Positions 24,468 through 34,601 of a stretch of 64,000 nucleotides of DNA are shown piece by piece; the stretch's first letter is position 1, and every line of letters starts with the position of its first letter. The position numbers and the translations under genes were made by a program. The DNA comes from Blastomussa wellsi (Eukaryota > Cnidaria > Anthozoa > Scleractinia > Plerogyridae), in the NCBI GenBank assembly GCA_947652115.1, contig OX393563.1, positions 30,246,071 through 30,310,070 on the forward strand. Reading direction: 5' to 3'. The notes beneath the pieces are model-generated. The model made no database searches. It saw only the letters and a program-made list of their open reading frames with translations, and was not told where the DNA came from.

Positions 24468-25071
24468 GGGCGCTTTCCATTTGTTAGAACTGGCCAGTTG
24501 GAAAGAATGGTCCTCATCGGTCTAAATGGAATGTCCAAAGGCCAGTTTGCATAATTACCCACGCGACACGCAAGAGCTGATGTAGACAATATGGCGGACT
24601 TAGCGACTCAAAATTGCAACATTCTGCTGACATTTTTTCTTGACCTTCTGTCGTTGGAGGAGGAGAATATTCTTGCTATGAACGATGCAGTATTTATGTG
24701 TATTTTTTCTCGGTGCAAATTAGTGAGAATTGTGCACTATGTCAAAATCACGGTTCCACGCTACCATTGTGAAATACAATTTGCTTATGAAAACCTTCGT
24801 AAGGCACTTCAGGAAAAGCAATTTTCCTCTCCATCAAAACAATATACAAAATTTAGGTATAAATCTATTATACCCACTACAAGTCTGTGATGAACCTGCC
24901 GCCATTTTCCACGCGTGAAATTCCTGTGGAATATTTTGTCGTAGTGCGTTGGACCGAGAGAACTGAGCGGCCCTACTCCATAAGCAGGGCCAATCTGTCC
25001 AGAACCAGTTCTCAGAACTCGCGCATAACAGACCAGTCCGACCAGCCAGTTCTAACAAATGGAAAGCGCCC
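24468..25071. mobile_element. PIF/Harbinger-like short element
   Basis: Long inverted ends: GGGCGCTTTCCATTTGTTAG and CTAACAAATGGAAAGCGCCC, which stay similar for about 35 bp. The left flank is TTA and the right is TTT, so a TTA target duplication may have mutated. It contains a plus-strand open frame of 99 codons (24591-24890, starting MADLATQNC) that may be the start of a Harbinger protein. It lies about 300 bp after the GRAMD2 stop codon. Confidence 0.65.
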
Positions 25072-25947
25072 TTTGACTCTCGATCAGCACCAAAAAATAC
25101 TTCTTGCCATCCAAGCTCAATAAATCATCGATATTGTCATCAGTCCTTGTGGCCCCCGGTGTGGCATGGGGCCGCAAGCTCAATAAATGCCGGCTTGAAA
25201 ATGACTTTGTTGAAGAAATATACAATTCACATATTTTGAGCATTCACTAACATCTCTTTCTGAAAGCAGTGTATTTATTGCAGATCCATTCACCATTTCC
25301 ACATCTTGCATGATACACCTTGTTTGCACTTTGCATAACCTTTGTTTCCCATTTCGCCTGGGTATTACAGTCATCCCAAGAGAAACTGAAGACATTTATG
25401 CTTATGCAAAATTTTGTGTTGCAAACGAGGTGTATTATGGGAGATGTGGAAATTAGGAATATTTTTTTTACACAATAATTATATTTATTCAACAGAAAAA
25501 CTATTTTGTATTTAAATTAGTATTAGTATATAATTGTTACTGATAATATTTGAAGCTTTAGGCAAAACGAAAAATAGAAAGTGTAAATATATTACTTGGT
25601 TGTATTTATAACATTGAGATAAATGTGAAAAGGTACAGATTTGAGGTGGCCAAACTAAACGTTCATTGAGAATCGGCAGTGCAGGCATTACCATTTCTCA
25701 CTGAAAGCAGCCAAGCTGCTCTTGTTTTAGTAATAGACTTTTTCACAAAAGACTTGAAATTAATTTCTTAGAAGGGTTATTCTAGTATTTATTATTGACT
25801 TGTAAATTACATGTTTTTAGGGTAATTTTCAGTGTGGTACATTTTTTATATCAAGTTTGAACCAATTAAATTTCTACCAAGTGAAAATAACATTTTAAGT
25901 ACAAAATAATAGAATGTTAAGTCACATGATTGTAGAATTTAATAATA
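25072..25947. other. GRAMD2 3' flank, no gene seen
   Basis: The phrase CAAGCTCAATAAAT occurs twice (about 25113 and 25175), giving two possible AATAAA polyadenylation signals if GRAMD2 transcripts run this far. No further gene was recognised. Confidence 0.35.
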
Positions 25948-26774
25948 GGGAGTTTAAGAAACCACGACGGCGATGCCAAGAACAACGTCAATTAAAAAAT
26001 GAATTTATATTTTACTAGCCTGTGTCGCAGATATAATCTAAGCCCGGTTATATACCTCTGCGAAGCAGTGCCAAAATCCTTGTTCTGGACTCCCAACAGA
26101 CTCAACGAATTACCAGAAGTGTGTTTCGAATTGCACTTTAATCTGATTGGCTTACCAATTCCGGTGTGAACTGCCAGGAATTCCTTCAGCCAATAGGAGC
26201 AAATCTCAGCTCATTAAACAATGGCTTTTCTTAATAGACCAATCATGGTGCATTCTCAAATCCTGGTACACAAGAACAAGGATTGTGGAGTAGTCCAGCA
26301 CCTCATATGAACATATTTTTTCATTCGTTCTCCTTTAATTCGTTCTCCTTTGTTCTCCGTAACAATAGACTTCTTTGTTATCAGGGCTAGAGGCTATGTT
26401 TAGGAGTATACTCTATTGTTTCAACGCCCAATGGCATTGCCACTTCCATGAGGTGCTGCTGGCCCCGGATTCTGGCTCTGGTTCGCAGACGTAAATAACC
26501 AGCGTTTAAAAATAACGTTTTTGATGCACGCTAATATTTTACCTACAAATCTCTCGATACTCTTACTGTCAAAACTATCTCAAAACTGACTCTGGAACAC
26601 AGCGATAAATATTTCGAAATAGAAATTAAACAATTAGCCTTCGTGGTTCACGTTGTCCAGACAACACAGAGGTTGGTCATTTCACATTGTTGTTTTGCAG
26701 AGGAAGGCAAATAAATGTAATAAGAACAATAATGCATGTGCAAAGGCATTGTTCTGTGGTTTTCTTAAATTCCC
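25948..26774. mobile_element. TIR element with TAATA target duplication
   Basis: The left end is GGGAGTTTAAGAAACCAC. The inverse of the right end is GGGAATTTAAGAAAACCAC. The five bases TAATA directly flank both ends (25943-25947 and 26775-26779). The interior has no recognisable transposase. A non-autonomous DNA element, superfamily not assigned. Confidence 0.65.
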
Positions 26775-26779
26775 TAATA

Positions 26780-29512
26780 TTATTAATAGTATTAATAGTC
26801 AATTCAGCAGAGAATGATCAAGAATAGCTAATAAGAATAGTGTTGGAAATTAAAATAGATAAATGAACTGAATAACTAGAAATATGATGGAAGTATAGGT
26901 CATTTGTCTGAAAATAGTAATACCGGTAAATTGTCATATTGTGTTCATGTCTTTTCAATTATTATCATCATCCTCGCTGCCACATTCTGGTGTTCCATTA
27001 CTTTGTCAATAAAATTAATGGTTAACCCTAAGTTATTCACAAGAAAGTCTGCCTTTTGGCTTAGAGTTCCCCATCAGGTTGGAGTTTATCCCTTAATTAT
27101 ACATTTTTTAGTGCATTTGGGAGCCAAGGGAACGCAATGATGCCAAAACAGCAAGTAACCCTTGGTTACTACCGTGAAAGAGGAAATTTGTAAGTGTTCC
27201 CATGGGGCCAAGAAAATTTGATCCCTCCAGATTAGATCTACCAATGTTATTCTGACTGAGCTGTGGCCAGACGGGAGCAGGTTAGGGTCTCATATCTGAC
27301 TCGTCCCAAATCGTCTATTGCGAGAAAAAGAACAGGCGTGGGGTATGATCCATCGCGTCTTGCTATTTTCTAATAGGAGACATCTGGGGAAGAGTCAGGG
27401 TCTGATATATCCCTAGTAGGAGTTTAGGAGTTCATCCCTGTTAAGTATTAACCAACTAAGATTATTTGTTCTCGCCCTGTATGGGATTATTGTTACCCCC
27501 ATTTATTCCACCTGTTGGAGAGATCAATGAACTGTCAAGGTAAGGTTGTTATGCTCCACAGTGACCCCAACAAGGTCTCTGCTTCCATATTCCCACAGCC
27601 TCCAACGCAGATGTGCTTTTGGCTCATCACAATCCTCCTGCAAACACCTTATTCCAAAATGGTTGCTGATTCATGCACATACAAATTGGCCCGTATTGCG
27701 TCGTTCAATTTAAAATATTCTTTTCATTTTTGAGCTTAAAAACGAGACAAGAAGGGCTAATTTGAATACAAACAAAAATAAGGTGGAATAATATGCATGA
27801 CAAGCCAAAAAATGTCTTCATAAGAGGCTAATATTCCCAAGAAAGCCCAACATTTAACTTCTTTGTCTCCATACAATATCAATACATTGAGAAGCATAAA
27901 GGTGATGATAATAAAGAAATTCATCAACTAGTTTTATCACCAAGTGGAAATATCCACACTCAGCCAACCCCCCTCAGGTTTACAGCTCATCGGGGTCACA
28001 TGTGTTTTATTTTTTAAGTTGACCGCTGACCAGGTGATGTTTTTACACTGGATCACAGTCTCGAGTCCAATTTTTTTTTTTAAGATTTTGTTCTTTTCAT
28101 GGTCATCATCAGCATAAACACTGCGATTGATGTTGACTATTAATTGATCGAAGAGTTGTGTAAGCTAATATTTTCATAGATAGAAATTCCTCAAATTATT
28201 AAGAACCAGCAAAAAGTATGGAGCTCAGCTTTTAGGCTTGGCTAAGATTCCCCACCCCCACCCCTTGGAACTTTGAATGATCCTCAACTGGGAGAGAATG
28301 GATATTTTCTGGACCCAAACATTCAAAGTAATGTATGACTAGTGTTTCTCCAAACCTTGACAATCAATTTTCTAAACATTTTCTGTTAAATGTTAGTTCC
28401 AATAATTTAATGGTTGATACTTAGGATAACCCACAAAATAAACAATGTGTAATACAAATCAGAATATAAATATAATAATTATATAAAGTCCTACTTTCAC
28501 AACATTTTCTTTTCTTTAATACACAGCTTACAGTACATCACACCTTTACACTTTCAATGAAAACATAAAACCTGATTAAATCCTAACAATTGAAAGAAAA
28601 GTTATCTGCCTAAATATTCAGCCAGCTACTTTCTCGCTAATGAAAACATTGTTAGGCTTTGACGCAATGATGTAACCACTGTGTCTAGAAAATAACAAAA
28701 TATAGACAAATAATAAATTTAGTGTGCCTGGTTACTCCCAATTAGAAAACTAAGCAATTTATTGAGTACCAGTTTAAACCAAATTGTTTTGGTTCTTCAA
28801 TTTTTTTTGTCAAATAGAAAAAAAATCCAATGAAAGAAATCTTCAAAATTTCAACATAGGAAACATACAGGTTTTAAAAGTAACCTACAAAATTCATTCA
28901 GGATAAAATATTAAAACTCTTCCCTATTTACAGTTTTCTCCACCTTCAGAAACATTTTGGGAGTAAACAATAATTTATTCCTATTTTAGAATTATATACA
29001 GACAAAAATCCAGGAAAACATTAGAACCTGGAACTCCATTTCTCAAACCATTGAGAATATTCCCAGAGGGTTTAAAAAATGTTTCCCCAGGGAACCTTTT
29101 CATCAAACATTAAAATTATGCCATTTTCTGAAAACTGAAGCTGAAATGATGACTAGAAAATCTAAATTTGGCAACATCAAACTCTACTATTTTCAGCCGT
29201 AGGAATTTATGCATACCATACACTGTAACTATATAATTATATACAATTTTGTCTTCCTTAAAAACACACTCTTGGCAAGACTAGAATGTACCAGTTAAAG
29301 TTCCAAAATTGAAGCAACACCAATTGCAACTCCATTCACTATGTACAAAGATAAAAAGTTTGCAGCTGTAATTCTTTTGTCAATAATTTTAGCCACTAAA
29401 AACTTGACTGAATTAGATACAAACTGAGCCAGATCTTATTTTAATCTTCATAATAAAGTACAGAGAAAAACAAATTATATCATATAACTAATATATCACT
29501 GATTGGAATATC
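26780..29512. other. intergenic and LARP6 3' region
   Basis: No coding region is supported between 26780 and about 28400. The LARP6 3' untranslated region probably occupies part of 28450-29512: TTTATT on this strand (AATAAA on the minus strand) occurs near 28757 and 28975. The transcript end is not defined. Confidence 0.4.
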
Positions 29513-30880
29513 CTAAGCAACTGCAACTAGAGGCCTGCCTCGACCTAAACCAGAGTGAAATCCTTTTGTTCCATCAGGTCCCTTTGGAAGTCGTTCAACG
29601 CCTTCCAACTGAATCATCCTGTGACGGGGGCTGGTGGAATCGACCAGGGGGCTAGTGTGAGGGGAATGACCACTGTTTGGTGATCCAAACTTACGCCTCT
29701 GTGACCACGGGCTGTTAGGCGCGCTGTTGCTACCTTCCTTTGCGGCATTGTTTCCCAGCTTCCTGGGCAGTTCTGGACTACTCTGGGGTGATCGCCAGCC
29801 AATGGGACGTGGGCTCCCGGTAGGGGAGCCTGCCCTGTCTGGAGTATGGATACCCCCATTGTTATACCGGCGACGGCAGCTACTGAATGATGAGTAAGAG
29901 TTATCTGTATCTGAGGAACATGAACTTGAAAAACTATCATCTGAATTTCTGCCCATCAACTCCTGTAGACGCTTGTTCTTCTTTCTATTACGGCGTTTTT
30001 TTGTTGACTCATCATGCTCCTCGTCGGAATCTCGCCCTGCATCACTTCCTTTGTCTTTAGATTTCGTCTTGGACTTTGATTTCTCCTTTTTGGGGCCTTG
30101 TTTGCCAAGTTCCACTACTTTCATGCCTCCTTCCTTTGACATTACACTACAAGCACGGGCAGCCGCCGCCATGGTTTCAAAAGCAACGACAGCGGTAGGC
30201 TCGTTCTCGAGTTCCGGATGCTTGGTGAAATAAGGCTTTAAATCGACAGGGATTGATTTTCCTGGGCGAATGATGCGGATTAATTCAATCTCCCCACATT
30301 TGGAGAAGATTTCGCTCACACTTTCCATTGTGGAGTTTTCAAGATGACTCACAACGACAGTTCTTCCCGGATTACGTTCGAGAAGTTCTGAAGGAAGTGA
30401 AACATTCCTTCGAACTTTTGTCTTTTCTGAATTCATTGAAAGCTCTTTTGATTTTTCCAGGGCTTCGGCAACAACTCTGTAATCCTTTGTTAGCGTCTTC
30501 ACTTTTTTGAACGACGTAATCAGCTTCAAGTTGACGTACCCTTCTTTGTTACGGCGTACATGCTTGAGTAAGAAGGCATCTTTAGCGAGATTATCATCGC
30601 CTAAGTAAAACTCAACTTGGGAGACGATTTTCTCGGTCAATTCCTCGCTGGGAGGTTGAAAAGGTTCTACGCCATCTTTGACGTCGTTATCGGAGTGGGA
30701 ATCTATAGGAGAGTGTCGATATTTGCGATCGACTTCATCTTCTGAATGCGATGAACCAGCAACGTCATGATCTGAACAAGCAGTGAATATTTCTTCGCCG
30801 TTTACCAATAACTTTGGCGAAGCTTCAACTTTTTCGGCGACTGTTCCCTGTAAAGACTCTTCTCTCTGATCGTCAGCCAT
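29513..30880 (-). CDS. LARP6: La-related protein 6
   Basis: Single-exon frame of 455 residues. Order of parts: acidic, serine-rich N-terminus; La motif at about 77-158 (IVSQVEFYLGDDNLAKDAFL, with the conserved Q, F, Y and D used for RNA 3'-end recognition); RRM-like domain at about 172-255 (GRTVVVSHLENST, PTAVVAFET); lysine-rich nuclear localisation stretch at 263-305; serine/proline-rich tail; and a C-terminal SUZ-C motif at about 425-451 (GVERLPKGPDGTKGF...GRGRP). This layout is specific to LARP6. In vertebrates LARP6 binds the 5' stem-loop of collagen mRNAs, so here an RNA-binding regulator is expected in nucleus and cytoplasm, but its targets in this animal are unknown. The gene has no introns, unlike the many-exon genes nearby. 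The start is the first ATG of the frame and gives the usual acidic N-terminus. Confidence 0.95.
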   Translation of the reverse strand: MADDQREESLQGTVAEKVEASPKLLVNGEEIFTACSDHDVAGSSHSEDEVDRKYRHSPIDSHSDNDVKDGVEPFQPPSEELTEKIVSQVEFYLGDDNLAKDAFLLKHVRRNKEGYVNLKLITSFKKVKTLTKDYRVVAEALEKSKELSMNSEKTKVRRNVSLPSELLERNPGRTVVVSHLENSTMESVSEIFSKCGEIELIRIIRPGKSIPVDLKPYFTKHPELENEPTAVVAFETMAAAARACSVMSKEGGMKVVELGKQGPKKEKSKSKTKSKDKGSDAGRDSDEEHDESTKKRRNRKKNKRLQELMGRNSDDSFSSSCSSDTDNSYSSFSSCRRRYNNGGIHTPDRAGSPTGSPRPIGWRSPQSSPELPRKLGNNAAKEGSNSAPNSPWSQRRKFGSPNSGHSPHTSPLVDSTSPRHRMIQLEGVERLPKGPDGTKGFHSGLGRGRPLVAVA

Positions 30881-33558
30881 CTTAAGGAATAAATAAAAAG
30901 GCAGATGGCCCGTCAGATGAATCTCCTACACGCCTGGCAATCTCGCACGAAACTACTGATCCCGATTAGTTCCGCCGCCATTTTTATAAGGCTCACGTGG
31001 TTCAAGTATGTTATGACGTAAGAAGAAACTATTCTTTCACTTCCGGTCGTTCTGCAAAGCCCTTTCACCTTTTCTGACAAAGAAAATCATGCAGTTATTT
31101 TTACTTTTCTATAAATATTTCGTTTCGTTTCAGTGTTGAATAATGCAAACGTGTTATGTACTCTAAAATGGTACCCGAATACGAGCAAATATTGCTATGA
31201 CGGGACGTCGTGACTCCGATCACGAGAACAATCGAGGCGTTTCTCCAGACACGTTGCAATAGCTTACACGTTTTGTGAAACGTGTCATCCAATGTCAGTT
31301 TACGTTTGAACTTTGTTTCACGGTTGCGTGGGATAACAAAAAGTGAAAAGAAATGTTCCTAAAATATCGCACAAATGTTTGTGTCTCTGTCAACGCTACC
31401 TGATTAAAAAACAGTCTACAAAATATCGTCACTTGGACTGCAGGGTATTTTTGAAAACAGACTGATTCAAAAGGAGACCCCGTCACTCCAACCATAATAA
31501 AATAAAGGACAATGGAGTAAATTCTGAAGAAGGATTAACTTTTATAAATATTTGTCTCGGATGATGCAAAGTCCATAAAATATTGCGTTACCAAAAACTA
31601 ACAGAATAATATCGATATCTCGTCCAAATTCTGCGTTCTTATAAATGTTTGCTGGATGAGTTCTTGTTTTACTTTGGGGTTTTCCCTGCAAAACAACCGT
31701 TAATTTATTCAATGTTCCGTTTTTGTTCAGTTTTAACCTTCCTGGGGCGATTCGATGAATGTTTGTAAACACTATTTCGCACTGAGAGCGTTGAATATTG
31801 AATATTTCTTTCATTTGCAATATCACTGAATGTATACAGCGTTTAGCAGATATAACGTCCAGGTGATATGATAAGTGAGAATGTAAACATGAGGGGGCAT
31901 AGTTTGCGTTCACCAAACGAATATTAGCTTATCAGGGTGTAAAACAAATTAATCAGTGCAGTTACTGACAGTGAAAAATCCGTAGCGTGGAAATCTGCTG
32001 GGAGGAAAATTTACACGATGTAAAATGTTTGATAAGCTGTCCAATATGCCTTTCCCTTCACTATAAAGAGGGTTAAAGACTTGTTATTATCGTTAATATC
32101 CCCCGGCAACCCTTGATCTTCTTGATGGCATACCTCCGGCCCAAATTGCACAGAAAACGATCATTTTAAATATTGGGATGGTTAAGTTGGCGGGAAGCAC
32201 GGATTATTTACAAAATATTTAAAAGACATGCTCAACGCAAGCGTGATCAGAGTCGCGTACTCAATTGGCACGCGTGAAGTGACAAATGTTGACCTAGAAT
32301 ACTCCCGCACATTGCGACAAAAACATAGAACGCTGGCTACTTTTTACGCCTGTCCTGTTAAAAGTCCTGAGATCGTTTAAAGGCTTTTGACGAAGAGTTA
32401 TTTTATAAAATTATACACTTTTTATCACTATATACGCCTGGGCGGAATGACAACAGTTAAAATCGTGTTTCCCCGTACTCACGTATTTACGTTTAACGGT
32501 TCAGATTAGGGCTTTTTCTTGCATTTTTATCAGACACGCTTTCAGCCGGAAAAAACTCAGTTAAGAAAAGAACATGTACAGCTTAAAGTGCTTTCAGCCA
32601 GTCAGGAAGATCCCAAACTCTGGAGTTCCTTTAGTGTGAAAGGAAGCATTTAACATAAGCTTGTTGTTACATACAAAAACTGACTGCTGAAAGGGAAATC
32701 ATGACCTAATCTTGAAAACACGTGGGTACTAAAATGGACTTCCGCGGTTAAAAATGTTATGTAGTGTTTTCGTCCCGCTCCGCTTAGTATACTCGATCCG
32801 ACGCACGACATTAAATTAACGCGACGTTATTAAAATAATCTTCTGAAAGGTACCGGTATATTTGTATATTTCAGTAATCACTCAGTCATGTGTGAGAAAT
32901 GTATTAATAACACGTGATTCTGAGCTCTTTTCGTTTATACATATGGTTTTCCTGATGTTTCAGGTTATCAGTTCTTGCGTTCTGACAAATTTTCCAAGTC
33001 CGTATATGCACCTTGTTAAAATTCCTTCAATAGCAACACCTTAAATTCCTTTAAAAAGAAGTGGATTCCATTGAAGAATGCCCCGGCCTCGTTATCCAAA
33101 TGACCAGTTGTAAGTTCAGTATTAAACAACGATGAAGATTGGTAGCCACAAGAAGCAGTGTGACATGTGGGTCACAACGTAGTAACAATGGACGGCATTC
33201 CCATGTCTACATCTTTTGTTATTTTTTTCCAGTGTAGTTTTAAGTAATATTTGTTCTCGTGTTTGTTGGCAGTAAGCAATTGTATTGCAATCGTTTTTAT
33301 AAGCACCGTAAGTACGTAACCATGTTGTAAGCAACGTAAACTATTAATCGTATTGCAGTCAACATCCTTGGATGATAATAACAATTATATAAATTCCTTG
33401 GAAAAATTTACTGTATTTTTGAAACAACTGTTTCATTTTTCAAACAATAAACATCTTAACAATCGAGCTTATGAATGCTGTTGCGATGTATTTCAAGACC
33501 CGTTCAAAGCTGGTAGTTAGAGGATGTTGAAACTCTAATTAAAATTCTTATTGAGCAG
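30881..33558. other. intergenic, no gene supported
   Basis: The LARP6 promoter presumably lies just right of 30880. Minus-strand frames at 31101-31292, 31295-31495 and 31542-31916 have no domain and no splice support. No other structure was recognised. Confidence 0.45.
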
Positions 33559-33688
33559 ACCGTATATCCGAAAGTTTGCCATATTTTTGGATCTCAAATC
33601 GCAACTATTTAAGCAAATGGTGAATTTGGCAAGACAAAATGGAGACTTGAAGCAAACACTTAGTCGAGGAAACCTTTCAAGGCAGAAA
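33559..33688 (+). other. possible isolated coding exon
   Basis: It is flanked by a fair acceptor (TTATTGAGCAG) and a strong donor (AAA|GTAAGT). One frame is fully open across 43 codons and looks amphipathic (FKQMVNLARQNGDLKQTL). I found no partner exon on either side, so it may be chance, a first exon with a distant partner, or an exon relic. Confidence 0.25.
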
Positions 33689-33699
33689 GTAAGTTGAAT

Positions 33700-34600
33700 T
33701 TTTCTGTTTGCACGCAGTCCGGACTCAGCGAACCATAAGATTCGTTAAACGAGCAGTCTAGCCCAGACCTTTTTCATCCGCGCCGCTCACGAGCGCTAGC
33801 CATTTTTTACCAGCCCTTTTTTTGTTGGAAAAGAATGAAATTCTTTTCAAGTTTTTTCGATTCAGATGTGGAAATAATGACCTCCTTCTTTTTTTTCAGT
33901 AACGCCCCTTCATCCACTAGTCAAGTTACTTGTCTGTTTTGTTCATTTGTGCACGTGGACCACTAGTTTGTCATGAAAAAAGAAATACGGTTTAATATCT
34001 CTACATCAAATCCCGCGCTTTCAGTCAGTATTTCAGTCAGCACTTCAGGTCACCAATGGAGAAAAGAGACTTGAAACCCAAGTTAATTTTATTAACTTTC
34101 AACAGATCATATGCTTTTGGAACTTCTAGTATTCACGAATTATTAGATCTATCTTTACTGATTTTGAAAACAAATGACAAATTAATATTAACTACAAAGC
34201 TTGACACAAAAAATAGAAATAGGTTCCAATAGTCATACAGTATCCAGAAAAAAAACAAATGGCGCTTTCTTGGTGTATCAACGACCATTGTTTAGCATTA
34301 TATGAATATTCTATAACAGTGGCGATGACTGAACACAAAGAAAATATTATCCAAACAATGGATAAAGAGAACATGGTACTTATTGTTGTATTTCAGTTCC
34401 TTGTTGATATAGTTGTTTCTTAAAAATAATTATATGAAATGAACTATTGGTCCTTAAAAGAAAATAAAAAATATCATTGTGTGCGAAATTGAAACTTTAG
34501 CTAATTATAACGTTTCGGCACTTAGCCCTTCACAACGGCAAAAAGCCCACTACATACAGCTCATAGGAAGGCATGCATACCCCAGCCAACCCGCGATGAG
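33700..34600. other. intergenic, repeat trace
   Basis: Mostly AT-rich spacer. Near 34505-34545, on the minus strand, a piece reading GAAGGGCTAAGTGCCGAAACG resembles the motifs at 22218 and 51451. It is discussed as a degenerate ribozyme-like relative. Confidence 0.35.
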
Positions 34601-34601
34601 C

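Noticed and set aside
24591..24890. 99-codon frame as a stand-alone host gene
   Set aside because: Lies wholly within inverted repeats of a Harbinger-like element.
29614..29940. 108-codon frame on the same strand as LARP6, other phase
   Set aside because: Shadow of the serine/proline-rich LARP6 tail.
31542..31916. 124-codon minus-strand open frame
   Set aside because: No recognisable motif, no neighbouring exon, and ordinary spacer composition.
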